Shown here piece by piece: positions 45,982 through 54,646 of a stretch of DNA of 64,000 nucleotides; the first letter of the stretch is position 1, and each line of letters begins with the position of its first letter. The notes below the pieces were generated by a model, which saw nothing but the letters and a program-made list of their open reading frames with translations, had not been told where the DNA came from and ran no database searches. The stretch is from Frigoribacterium sp. SL97 (lineage in GTDB: Bacteria > Actinomycetota > Actinomycetes > Actinomycetales > Microbacteriaceae), in assembly GCF_026625765.1 (NCBI RefSeq), contig NZ_CP113062.1:1488001-1552000 (forward strand), written 5' to 3'. The position numbers and the translations under genes were made by a program.

Positions 45982-48303
45982 GTGCCGACTTTTCCCGAAG
46001 GGTACGAACACCTGTTGTCATCCGAGATCGACCGCGAACGCGCCTATGTGGGCACCCTCTACGAACGCCTCGACGAGCTGAAGGCCGACGCCCGCGTCCG
46101 TCTCGAACGGACCCGCCGCGAGACCGTCGGCGGCAACCACCAGAGCCGCAGCGAGCGCGACGCCTACGCGCGCCTGTACGAAGACACCATCGTCCAGCTC
46201 GGCTCGGTCGACGAACGGCTCGCGTTCGGTCGCCTCGAGCTCGAGACGCCCGACCTGCTCGGCCAGACCGGCGACGTCGACCGCCCGGCCGAACCGGGCG
46301 AGGGCGGGCGGTACCGCTACATCGGCCGCATCGGCCTGCGCGACGAGGCCCACCACCCGATCCTGCTCGACTGGCGCGTCCCCGGGGCCAGCGCGTTCTA
46401 CCAGGCGACGGCCGCAACGCCCATGGGCGCCCGGGCCCGTCGTCACCTGACCCTCGACGGCCGCACGGTCACCCGCCTCGAGGACGAGGTCTTCGACCCC
46501 GACCTGCTCGATCGCGACGACGTGCAGCTGCAGGGCGAGGGGGCGCTCATGGCCGCCCTGACCGCCCAGCGCACCGGCCGCATGACCGACATCGTCGCCA
46601 CCATCCAGGGCGAGCAGGACCGGATCATCCGCTCTCAGCTCGACGGCGTGCTCGTCGTCCAGGGCGGCCCCGGCACGGGCAAGACGGCCGTCGCGCTGCA
46701 CCGGGCCGCGTACCTGCTCTACTCGCACCGCGACCGGCTCAAGGGTTCGGGCGTGCTCGTCGTCGGGCCGTCGCGGTCGTTCCTGCGCTACATCGAACAG
46801 GTGCTCCCGTCCCTCGGCGAGAGCGGCGTCGTCCTGTCGAGCCTCGGCGGCCTGTACCCGGGCGTCGAGGCCCAGACCGACGATGCGCCCGACGTCGCCG
46901 CCCTCAAGGGGTCGGCCGAGATGGCCGAGCTCATGCGTCGCGCCGTCCGGTCGCGGCAGGTCCGCCCGGCCGAGCCGACGACCATCGACATCAACGGCGA
47001 ACGACTCGTGGTGCGACCGGAGCTCGTCGGCGAGGCCATGCGCAAGGCCCAGGAGCGCGGCAAGCCCCACAACGTGGCCCGGGTCACCTTCAACAAGGCG
47101 GCCCTCTCGGCCCTGACGCGCCAGCTGGTCGACCAGATGCGCGAGCACGGCACGACCGTCGACGAGTCCGACGAGGCCGTCCTCCGGGAAGACATCCGGC
47201 AGTCGTACGACGTGCGCGTGCTGCTCAACACGGCCTGGCTGCCGCTCAGTGCCGAGAAGCTCGTCGAGGACCTCTTCGCCCGGCCGAACTGGCTCGCGTC
47301 GATCACCCCGCGCTGGACGCCCGAGCAGCGCGCCCTGTTGCGGCGTGAACGCGGAGCGGGCTTCACGGTGTCCGACGTGCCGCTGCTCGACGAGGCCGCC
47401 GAGTTGCTCGGCGAGTTCCAGACCGGTGTCGACCCCGAGCGCCTGGCCCGCAAGGCCCAGCGCAAGCGCGACATCGAGAACGCCGAGCGGGCAATCGAGA
47501 ACATGGGCGTCGAGGGCATGGTCAGCGCCGAACAGATCGCCGGCGGCTTCGCCGAGCGGGCGGCGTCGATGACCACGGCCGAGCGGGCCGCTGGCGACCG
47601 TACCTGGGCGTTCGGCCATGTGGTGGTCGACGAGGCGCAAGAACTCTCGCCCATGCAGTGGCGACTGCTCTCCCGGCGCTGCCCGCTGCGGTCGTTCACC
47701 GTCGTCGGCGACATCGCCCAGGCGTCGAGCCCGGCGTCGGCGACCTCGTGAGACCGCGCCCTCCAGGCCCTGCTCGGCCGTCGTCGCGGCGGAGGCGCCC
47801 AGGGCACGTCGGCTCCGTGGCGGCTCGAAGAACTGACCGTCAACTACCGCACGCCGGCGCAGATCGTCACCTACGCCGAGGGCGTCGCGACGGCGAGCGG
47901 TCTGCAGATCACCCCGAGCCGATCGGTGCGCTCGAGCGAATGGCCGGTGCGCGAGGTGACCGGCGCCTCCTCGAAGGACGACTTCGTCCGTGCCACCGTC
48001 GACGCCGTCCGGGCCGACCGCGCGATCGACTCCGAGGGCACGCTCGCGGTGATCGCCCCCGAGCAGGCCGTCTCGACCCTCGTCGAGGCCCTGTCGGCCG
48101 AGTTCGACGGTCTCGTGGCCGCCGGCACGGCGTCGTTGACCAAGCCGATCTCGGTCTTGAGCCCGGCGACGTCGAAGGGTCTCGAGTTCGACTCGGTCGT
48201 CGTGGTCGACCCCGAGCGCGTCCGACTGGCGAGCCGACGCGGCAACGCCAGTCTCTACGTGGCGATGACCCGGCCCACGCAACGCCTCACGGTCGTCTCG
48301 TAG
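45982..48303 (+). pseudogene. HelD-like UvrD/RNAP-recycling helicase with in-frame TGA
   Basis: The frame encodes a HelD/Rep-type ATPase: an N-terminal coiled coil (about 15-60) that in HelD enters the RNAP secondary channel, Walker A GGPGTGKTA near residue 231, VVVDEAQELSPMQW near 547 and VVGDIAQASSP near 573. At 47749-47751 a TGA stands where relatives have the Trp codon of an S-W-D/A motif. The same frame then continues undisturbed (LEELTVNYRTPAQIVTYAE, quoted in part, to YVAMTRPTQRLTVVS) to TAG 48303. Full length would be 773 aa, truncated 589 aa. It may be a recent nonsense mutation, sequencing error or readthrough. TAGACT lies 3 nt before the GTG start. Confidence 0.82.
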
Positions 48304-48344
48304 GCCGGGCCGTCTCGCAGGCCGGGTCGGGGCGCCGGGGCCGG

Positions 48345-48438
48345 CCGGCTCGGCCTGTGCCGGCTCGGCCTGTGCCGGCTCGGCCCCCGCGCCGGCTCGG
48401 CCTGTGCCGGCTCGGCCCCCGCGCCGTCTCGGCCCCTG
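48345..48438. repeat. 15-bp minisatellite, about six copies
   Basis: Units CCGGCTCGGCCTGTG (48345, 48360, 48392) and CCGGCTCGGCCCCCG (48375, 48407) are followed by a diverged copy CCGTCTCGGCCCCTG (48424-48438). Two bases separate the third and fourth units. The array fills the gap between the convergent HelD-like and deaminase genes. Confidence 0.92.
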
Positions 48439-48444
48439 ACCGGG

Positions 48445-49566
48445 TCAGGCCCCGGCCACCCCGAACTCGTCGTCGAGGGCCGCCAACTCCCGGTCGACGC
48501 GTGCCCTCAGGGCGTCTTTCTCGACGGCGGGCAGCCAGCTGGCGTCGACGCCCGCGGAGGCCATCGAGCGCACCTGGTCGGCGGTGGCCCCGATCTGTTC
48601 GTGCACGATGCGGTACTCGGCGGCGAGGGTCGTCGGGAACATGCCCGGGTCGTCGGAGGCCGGCACGACGTTCAGGCCCGCCTCGAGCATGGCCTCGATG
48701 GAGGCGCGGCGCCAGGGACGCCACGACCGTCGGGAGGTCGTCGACACGACGGTGAACGCCACCTGCTCGTCGCGCACGCGCGCGACGACCTCGTCGTCCT
48801 CGAGCACGTAGTACCCGTGGTCGATGCGGTCGCAGCCGAGCTGGTCGAGGCACGTGATCGTGTTGACCGCCGTGGGGGAGTGCTCGGACGAGTGGGCCGT
48901 CCGGCCCAGCCCGGCCTCGCCCGCCAGCCGGTAGGCGTCGACGAAGCGCTCGGGTGGCCCGCTCGTCTCGAGGTTGTCGAGGCCGATCCCGGCCACGTAC
49001 TCGTGCGGGTGGTCCACCACCTGACGGACGAGTTCGAGGGCGTGCTCGCCGCTCCTGCTGCGGTCGATGCCCTGGATCATGCGCCCGGTCATGCCGAAGT
49101 CGCGCTCGGCGAGCCGGATGCCCTCGGCGTAGGCCTCCACCGAGCCGGTGTAGCCGAGCGACGCGAGGTGCGGCGGGACGGCGTCGAAGAACAGCTCGAG
49201 ATGCCGCGTCGCACTCGCGTGGTGCGCGTCCTCGAAGGCCTCGTAGACGATCCGGGTGAGGTCGTCCGCGTCGCGGAGCACCTCGACGACCCAGTTCGAG
49301 GCCTGGAACAACGAGTACGACACCTCGGGCTCGTCGACGCTGCGCCCCTGCGGCACGGGGATGCGCGTGTCGCGGTAGAGAGCCGGGTCGGGCGGGAGCG
49401 AGTTGATGTCGGCGAAGATCCGCTCGGGCTCGTCGGGCAGGTCGAGACCCTCGCGGCGGGCCAACTCGGCGAAGGTGCTCGCGCGGACCGTCCCGATCAG
49501 GTGGCAGTGCAGGTCGACCTTGGGCATGCGGTCCAGGTAGGCCGGGGGCAGGGTGGTGTCCGTCAC
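48445..49566 (-). CDS. Adenosine/adenine deaminase-like amidohydrolase
   Basis: This 373-aa protein has an ADA-type TIM barrel. The N-terminal metal site is VDLHCHL (H20, H22), and the region GIGLDNLETSGPPERF near 193 replaces the usual G-x-D-x-x-G-x-E. RIDHGYYVLED near 247 and the metal-binding SDDPGMFPT near 303 are conserved. The HAGE motif that carries the catalytic Glu in ADA reads AHSSEHSP near 225, so the Glu is kept but its context differs. Deamination of an aminopurine or related base is likely; the exact substrate is uncertain. GTG 49566 overlaps the upstream binding-protein gene by 4 nt. Confidence 0.83.
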   Translation of the reverse strand: MTDTTLPPAYLDRMPKVDLHCHLIGTVRASTFAELARREGLDLPDEPERIFADINSLPPDPALYRDTRIPVPQGRSVDEPEVSYSLFQASNWVVEVLRDADDLTRIVYEAFEDAHHASATRHLELFFDAVPPHLASLGYTGSVEAYAEGIRLAERDFGMTGRMIQGIDRSRSGEHALELVRQVVDHPHEYVAGIGLDNLETSGPPERFVDAYRLAGEAGLGRTAHSSEHSPTAVNTITCLDQLGCDRIDHGYYVLEDDEVVARVRDEQVAFTVVSTTSRRSWRPWRRASIEAMLEAGLNVVPASDDPGMFPTTLAAEYRIVHEQIGATADQVRSMASAGVDASWLPAVEKDALRARVDRELAALDDEFGVAGA

Positions 49567-50633
49567 CGCGAGGTCACCTCGCGGGCGAAGCGGTCGACCC
49601 AGTCCGAGCGGGTGGGGACGAGTTCGGTCGGGTCGAGGGTCGAGTAGCCCGCCGCGACCGGGTCGGCGGCGATGTCGCCCACGACGGCCTCGATCGTGTC
49701 GGGCACCGTGGCGCCCGGGGCGACCGGCAGGTCGCCGACGATCTCGGCGGACGAGGTCTGCGCCTCGACCGAGAGCAGGTAGTCGATGAACTGGTTCGCA
49801 CCGTCGACGTTCTCGGCGCCGGTCGGGATCATCGCGCGGTTGGTGGCCATGTAGCGGCCCGTCGCGGGGGCCGTCCAGGCGATCGGTTCGCCGGACTCGA
49901 CGAGGTCGGTCGCGAAGCCGCTCAGGGAGTCCGCGGCGACGATCTCGCCCTGCGTCAGCAGGTTGGTCACCTCGGTGGAGGAGCTGTAGAACTGCAGCAC
50001 GCCGGGGGCCCACTCGCCGAGCCGGTCGAGGGCCGCGTCGATGTCGTAGGGTCCGTCGCCGTACTCCTCCGCGACGCCCGAGACCATCAGCTGGCCGGCC
50101 GTCACCGAGATGTCCGGCAGGGCGACCTTGCCCGAGAGGTCCTCCTCGCCGTACAGGCTCCACTGCGCGGCCTCGTCGGCGGTCAGTTCGTCGGTCGAGT
50201 ACATCGTCCCGTTGAGCTGGTAGCTGTAGGCCGGGCCGAGGTACGAGTCCTCCTTCGCGAAGTCGGCGATCTCGTCGAGCGACGGCACGGCCGAGGCGTC
50301 CACCTGCTGGAAGAGGTCGTCCTCCTGGCCGAGTGCCGCGTAGTAGTCCGAGATCAGCATGACGTCCACGTCGGGCTGCCCGCCCGCGACCTGCAGCTGG
50401 GACAGGCGGTCGGAGTTCGATCCGGTGTCGACGACCACCTCGATGCCGGTCTTCTCGGTGAACGGGTCGATGACGGCTTCCTGGAACTCCTCGACGCCGA
50501 ACGGGAAGGTGCTCACGGTGATCGTGTCGGCGTCGGACTCGCCGCCGCCGTCGGCGGAGCAGCCGGCGAGCACGAGGGTCGTCGCGGCGACGCCGGCGAC
50601 GATCGCCAGGCGGGTGCGGAGGGTGGAGGTCAT
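49563..50633 (-). CDS. ABC transporter substrate-binding lipoprotein (PotD-like)
   Basis: This 356-aa lipoprotein has a signal peptide ending in the lipobox LAGC (C25). The mature part is a two-lobed solute-binding fold of the spermidine/putrescine-iron type (TITVSTFPFGVEEFQEAVI, quoted in part; PDVDVMLISDYYA near 92). It is not a nucleoside-binding BMP protein, so the ligand class is open. AAAGGA precedes the ATG. A 113-bp gap separates it from the ATPase gene, and its stop overlaps the deaminase start (GTGA), tying transport to deamination. Confidence 0.88.
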   Translation of the reverse strand: MTSTLRTRLAIVAGVAATTLVLAGCSADGGGESDADTITVSTFPFGVEEFQEAVIDPFTEKTGIEVVVDTGSNSDRLSQLQVAGGQPDVDVMLISDYYAALGQEDDLFQQVDASAVPSLDEIADFAKEDSYLGPAYSYQLNGTMYSTDELTADEAAQWSLYGEEDLSGKVALPDISVTAGQLMVSGVAEEYGDGPYDIDAALDRLGEWAPGVLQFYSSSTEVTNLLTQGEIVAADSLSGFATDLVESGEPIAWTAPATGRYMATNRAMIPTGAENVDGANQFIDYLLSVEAQTSSAEIVGDLPVAPGATVPDTIEAVVGDIAADPVAAGYSTLDPTELVPTRSDWVDRFAREVTSR

Positions 50634-50746
50634 GGTCGTGTCCTTTCGGGGCGGTCTCGGCGAGACCGGGCGGTGTGGAACGCGGGCGGGTGGGACGGTG
50701 GAGGGGAGACCCGAGGAGGCGCGCGCGGCTCCGCGCACCGGGCGGG

Positions 50747-51757
50747 TCAGTCGGCGAGGGCCACGAGCCGCGACGCCGGCGCCGAGACGGTCACCCGGTC
50801 GCCGATCGCGACCGTCTCGGAGCCCGTGCTGCGGACGTCCGACAGCAGGCGCACTTCGGCACCGGCGGCGTCGACGGCCTGCACGGTGACGAGCAGGTCG
50901 ACCCCGCGGTACGCGACGTCGGTGACGACCCCGGCGAGATGCAGGCCGTCGGGCACCGCGCCTCCTGCGGGGGGCTCGGGGACGACCCCGAGGTGCTCGG
51001 GGCGGATCGCGAGCAGCGTGCCGTCGGCCGCCGTGACGAAGTTCTCGTAGCCGAGGAAGTCGGCGACGAAGCGGTTCGCCGGGTTCGGGAACACGTGCTG
51101 GGGCGAGCCCTGCTGCATGATCCGGCCGGCCCGCATGAGCACCATGTCGTCGCTCATCTCGAGCGCTTCGTCCTGGTCGTGCGTGACCAACACGACGGTG
51201 AGGCCCGTCTCGCCCTGGATGCGGCGGATCTCGGCGCGCATCTGGACGCGAAGGCGCGCGTCGAGGTTCGACAGGGGTTCGTCGAGCAGCAACAGCTTCG
51301 GCCGGATGGCGATGGCGCGGGCCAGCGCGACGCGCTGTTGCTGGCCGCCCGAGAGCTTCTTCGGCTTGCTGCCGGCGAGGTGGGCCAGGCCGACCAGGTC
51401 GAGGGTCTCCATCACGCGACGGCGGCGCTCGGCGGTGTCGACGCCGCGCAGCTTCAGTCCGTAGCCGACGTTGTCGGCGACGCTCAGGTGCGGGAACAGC
51501 GCGTAGGACTGGAACACCATGCCCAGGTCGCGCTTCTCGGGTGGGGTGCGCGTGCTGTCGACGCCGGCGATGCGGATCGTCCCCGACGTCGGGGCGGCGT
51601 AGCCGGCGAGCATGCGCAGGCTCGTCGTCTTGCCACATCCGCTCGGGCCGAGCAGCGTCGTGAGCTTGCCCTCGGCGATCGACAGGTCGATCGAGTCGAC
51701 GGCGGTGAAGTCGCCGAAGACCTGGCTGACGGCGACGAATTCTGCTGCGGTGCTCAT
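50747..51757 (-). CDS. ABC transporter ATP-binding protein (PotA-like)
   Basis: This 336-aa importer ATPase has Walker A GPSGCGKTT (about 37-45), the Q-loop VFQSYALFPHLSV, signature KLSGGQQQRVALARA near 134 and Walker B LLLLDEPLSNLD near 154. A C-terminal TOBE-type domain (about 235-336) regulates uptake in this class. The ATG overlaps the permease stop by 4 nt (ATGA). It is the third gene of a five-gene operon. Confidence 0.93.
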   Translation of the reverse strand: MSTAAEFVAVSQVFGDFTAVDSIDLSIAEGKLTTLLGPSGCGKTTSLRMLAGYAAPTSGTIRIAGVDSTRTPPEKRDLGMVFQSYALFPHLSVADNVGYGLKLRGVDTAERRRRVMETLDLVGLAHLAGSKPKKLSGGQQQRVALARAIAIRPKLLLLDEPLSNLDARLRVQMRAEIRRIQGETGLTVVLVTHDQDEALEMSDDMVLMRAGRIMQQGSPQHVFPNPANRFVADFLGYENFVTAADGTLLAIRPEHLGVVPEPPAGGAVPDGLHLAGVVTDVAYRGVDLLVTVQAVDAAGAEVRLLSDVRSTGSETVAIGDRVTVSAPASRLVALAD

Positions 51758-52551
51758 CTGTTGATGCCTCCGAAGATCTTGGCGAAGCCGACGGTGCGTT
51801 CGGCGATGACGGCGATGACGACGGTGCCCGCGAGGATCAGCGTGGCCATCGCCGCGACCATGGGGTCGTAGCTCTGCTGCACGTAGTCGAGCATCGTGAC
51901 GGGCAGGGTGCGGAAGTCGCGGCTCTGCAGCAGCAGCGACAGGGGCACGTTGTTGAACGAGGTGACGAAGCTGAGCAGCGCCGCCGAGAAGATGCCGGGC
52001 CGCAGCAGGGGCAGGGTCACCGTGACGAAGGCCCGCAGGGGAGACGCGCCGAGACCGCGGGCGGCCTCCTCGAGGGCGGGGTCGGCCAGTGCCAGGGAGG
52101 CGCCGGTCACGCGGACCGCGTAGGGCAGCATCAACACGGTGTGCCCGATCAACAGCACGGGGAAGGCGTCGAGCCGGAACCCGATGACGAGCTGCTGGTA
52201 GAGCGCGAGCCCCACCACGAGCTCGGGGACGATCAGGGGCGACAGGAACAGGGCCTCGACGAGGCCCTTGCCCGGCAGCCTGCCGCGATGGATCGCCAGG
52301 GTCGCGGGGATGCCGACGAGCAGGGCGAGCACGGTGGCGATCAGGGCCAGCTGGAGGCTCGAGACCAGGGCCTGGGTGAACGGGTCGTAGCCGAAGGCGG
52401 CCTCGAACCAGCGCAGCGAGAACCCCTGGGGCGGGAAGCGCAGAGTGCGTTCACTCGTGAACGCGGTGGCGACGACGAAGAGGATCGGGACGATCATCAC
52501 GACGTAGCCGGCGACGGCGAGCGTGCCGGCGACCGGGCGGCGGGTGGTCAC
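51754..52551 (-). CDS. ABC transporter permease (PotC-like)
   Basis: This 265-aa protein has six membrane helices. The binding-protein-dependent permease EAA loop is present as LEEAARGLGASPLRAFVTVT (residues about 170-189). It overlaps the first permease gene by 4 nt (GTGA) and the ATPase gene by 4 nt, so all three are translationally coupled. Confidence 0.92.
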   Translation of the reverse strand: MTTRRPVAGTLAVAGYVVMIVPILFVVATAFTSERTLRFPPQGFSLRWFEAAFGYDPFTQALVSSLQLALIATVLALLVGIPATLAIHRGRLPGKGLVEALFLSPLIVPELVVGLALYQQLVIGFRLDAFPVLLIGHTVLMLPYAVRVTGASLALADPALEEAARGLGASPLRAFVTVTLPLLRPGIFSAALLSFVTSFNNVPLSLLLQSRDFRTLPVTMLDYVQQSYDPMVAAMATLILAGTVVIAVIAERTVGFAKIFGGINR

Positions 52552-53372
52552 GAGGTGGCTCCCTTCCGGGCGACGAGCGACGACAAGCCGGAGACGACGA
52601 AGACCAACACGGTCATGATCAGGGCGGTGGCCGAGGCCCCGGCCCAGTCGATCGTCACGCTCGAGTACGAGAAGAGCTGGGTGGCGAGCATGCGTTGGCC
52701 CGAGCCGCCGAGCAGGTACGGGGTCGTGTAGGCGGTGACCGAGCCCGCGAAGACGAGGGTGGCCGCGACGACGACGCCGGGCAGAGAGAGGGGCACGACG
52801 ATGCTCCAGAAGGTTCGCGTGCGGCTCGCGCCGAGTCCGCGGGCGGCGTCGTCGAGGCCCGGGTCGACCTGGGCCACGGCCGAGTAGCACGAGATGATCG
52901 CGAGCGGCAGGAACAACTGGGTCAGACCCAGCACGATCGCCAGCTCGGTGTAGAGCAGCTGCGGGGCCTCGTCGACCAGGCCGAGCGTCGTGAGCAGTTG
53001 ACCGATGGCGCCGTTCTTGCCGAGCACCACGAGCCACCCGAAGGTGCGGACGACGTTGCTGAGCAGCAGCGGGAAGATCGCCAGGGCGAGCAGGACGCCC
53101 GACCAGCGCGAGGTCGAACGGGCCAGCAGGTAGGCGATGGGGAAGCCGAGGGCCACGCAGATGACCGTGACGACCAGGCCGAGCCCCACGGTGCGACCGA
53201 TGATGCGCAGGTCGAACGGGTCGGTGAGCATCTGGCCGAGGCGGCCGACGATCTCGCCGGCGGTCACGCCGGGTGGGGCGAACAGCATCGCGAGCGACGG
53301 CACCGCGAATCCGATCAGCAGGAAGGCGAGGCCCGGCAGCAGCAACAGCAGCGCGGGTGTGCGGGACGTCAC
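52548..53372 (-). CDS. ABC transporter permease (PotB-like)
   Basis: This 274-aa protein is the first gene of the operon, with six membrane helices and the EAA loop LDDAARGLGASRTRTFWSIV near residues 173-192. The GTG start at 53372 lies about 65 nt after the predicted transcript start, which itself sits inside a LacI-type operator. Confidence 0.92.
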   Translation of the reverse strand: MTSRTPALLLLLPGLAFLLIGFAVPSLAMLFAPPGVTAGEIVGRLGQMLTDPFDLRIIGRTVGLGLVVTVICVALGFPIAYLLARSTSRWSGVLLALAIFPLLLSNVVRTFGWLVVLGKNGAIGQLLTTLGLVDEAPQLLYTELAIVLGLTQLFLPLAIISCYSAVAQVDPGLDDAARGLGASRTRTFWSIVVPLSLPGVVVAATLVFAGSVTAYTTPYLLGGSGQRMLATQLFSYSSVTIDWAGASATALIMTVLVFVVSGLSSLVARKGATS

Positions 53373-53425
53373 GGGTTGTCCTCCGATCGGTGTGGCCTCT
53401 GGGGGGATGCCGACCCCACCTCGGG

Positions 53426-53439
53426 TGAAACCGGTTACA
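53426..53439. promoter_or_regulatory. LacI-type operator O1 (ABC operon side)
   Basis: TGAAACCGGTTACA matches the LacI-family consensus (imperfect palindrome with central CG). It lies just downstream of a minus-strand TAGGGT box, where it would cover the predicted transcript start of the ABC operon. Confidence 0.7.
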
Positions 53440-53442
53440 TCG

Positions 53443-53448
53443 ACCCTA
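53443..53448 (-). promoter_or_regulatory. -10 box of the ABC/deaminase operon
   Basis: TAGGGT on the minus strand would start transcription near 53436, within operator O1. No consensus -35 is visible. Confidence 0.5.
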
Positions 53449-53479
53449 AGGGCGCTGGTCGCCTGCGTCGGCCCCGCAG

Positions 53480-53497
53480 TGTAAACACCTTGTTACA
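53480..53497. promoter_or_regulatory. Central inverted repeat between divergent promoters
   Basis: TGTAAACACCTTGTTACA carries TGTAA/TTACA ends. It lies between the two mirrored operators and may bind a second regulator or the same LacI protein with lower affinity. Confidence 0.4.
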
Positions 53498-53518
53498 AGC
53501 GTCGGACCACCGCGCGGG

Positions 53519-53529
53519 ACCGGTTTCAC
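53519..53529. promoter_or_regulatory. LacI-type operator O2 (regulator side)
   Basis: ACCGGTTTCAC is the exact reverse complement of GTGAAACCGGT at 53425-53435 (O1). It lies just upstream of the lacI-type gene's own TAGGGT box, so autoregulation is predicted. Confidence 0.6.
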
Positions 53530-53537
53530 GGAGGCCC

Positions 53538-53543
53538 TAGGGT
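53538..53543 (+). promoter_or_regulatory. -10 box for leaderless LacI-type regulator gene
   Basis: TAGGGT ends 7 nt before the ATG at 53551. Confidence 0.55.
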
Positions 53544-53550
53544 GGTGGGC

Positions 53551-54519
53551 ATGACTGGGGCAGGGCGGCTCGCGACGCTGGCGGACGTGGCGACGCTGGC
53601 GGGCGTGTCGAAGGCCACCGCCTCTCGCGTCCTCAGCCGCCCCGAGCTGGTGTCGCCCGACACGGCCGGACGCGTGCTCGCCGCCGCCGAGAAGCTCGGC
53701 TTCGTGCCCAACCGGGCGGCCCGTCAACTGGCGAGGGGGCGCACGGGCGTGGTCGCGCTCGTCGTGCCGACCCTCGACAACGCGTTCTTCACGCCGATCA
53801 TCGCCGGGGCCCAGGCCGCGGCGGGCGAGGCCGACCTCCAGCTGACGGTCGCCGTCCACCCGCTGGCCGAGGCGGGTGAGCTGGCGGCGTTCGAGCGGCT
53901 GTCGCACCAGGTCGACGGGTTCATCGTCGTCGCCCCGCGCGGGGCCGACGACGTCGTGCGGGCCGCGACCGGCCACAAGCCGACCGTGCTCGTCGACCGC
54001 GAGGTGGCCGGGGTGTCGTCGGTCGTCGCCGACACGGCTGCCGCCTTCGGCTCGCTCGTGTCGCGCTTCGTCGCCGAGGGGCACGAGCGCGTCGTCTACC
54101 TCGGCGGGCCCGACGGCTCGTGGCAGAACACCCAACGCACGGCCGCGGTGGTCGACGCGGCGGCCGGCCGGGCCGAGCTCACGGTGCTGGGTCCCTACCC
54201 GTCGACCTTCGAAGCCGGCGTCCGGGCGAGCGACCACGTCCTCGCCTCCGGGGCGACGGCTGTCGTGCCCTACGCGACGGCCATCGGGCTCGGCCTGATG
54301 TTCGTCCTCCGGGCCGACGAGCACCGCGACCGCTCCGTCACGGTCAGCTCGGAGCGCATGGTCGTCGACGCCCTCGGTCTGGTCGGCGTCCCGGCGATCG
54401 ACGTCGACGGCGAGCACCTGGGGCGGGTCGCGGCCGGCCGCCTGCTCGAGCTGCTGGCACCGGGTGGGCCGTCCGAGCCGACCTCCACGCGCCTCCCGGT
54501 GCCGGTCCGCTGGCCCTGA
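53551..54519 (+). CDS. LacI family transcriptional regulator
   Basis: This 322-aa repressor has the HTH TLADVATLAGVSKATASRVL at residues 9-28 and the hinge helix KLGFVPNRAARQLARGR near 49-65. A periplasmic-binding-like effector domain follows. It is divergently transcribed from the ABC/deaminase operon and is the obvious controller of it through O1 and O2. The effector is likely the imported ligand or its deamination product. ATG 53551 is chosen because a TAGGGT box ends 7 nt before it; GTG 53542 is unlikely. Confidence 0.93.
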   Translation: MTGAGRLATLADVATLAGVSKATASRVLSRPELVSPDTAGRVLAAAEKLGFVPNRAARQLARGRTGVVALVVPTLDNAFFTPIIAGAQAAAGEADLQLTVAVHPLAEAGELAAFERLSHQVDGFIVVAPRGADDVVRAATGHKPTVLVDREVAGVSSVVADTAAAFGSLVSRFVAEGHERVVYLGGPDGSWQNTQRTAAVVDAAAGRAELTVLGPYPSTFEAGVRASDHVLASGATAVVPYATAIGLGLMFVLRADEHRDRSVTVSSERMVVDALGLVGVPAIDVDGEHLGRVAAGRLLELLAPGGPSEPTSTRLPVPVRWP

Positions 54520-54596
54520 CCTCGCCGACGGGCTGCGGAGCCCGACGCGGCTCGGCGGGAGGCGGCCGGGCCGGAGGAGGCTCGGCGGTGGGCGCC

Positions 54597-54631
54597 GGGC
54601 GTCGGGCGTCAGGCGTCGGGCGTCGGGCGCC
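54597..54631. repeat. 7-bp tandem repeat, five copies
   Basis: GGGCGTC, GGGCGTC, AGGCGTC, GGGCGTC and GGGCGCC follow each other between the regulator gene and the convergent His-rich protein gene. Adjoining CCTCAGCGG is also duplicated (54630-54652). Confidence 0.85.
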
Positions 54632-54646
54632 TCAGCGGGAGGCGCC

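Noticed and set aside
47752..48303. Separate small gene downstream of the HelD TGA (possible GTG at 47926)
   Set aside because: It is in the same frame and encodes the missing C-terminal helicase motifs, so it is the remainder of the interrupted gene.
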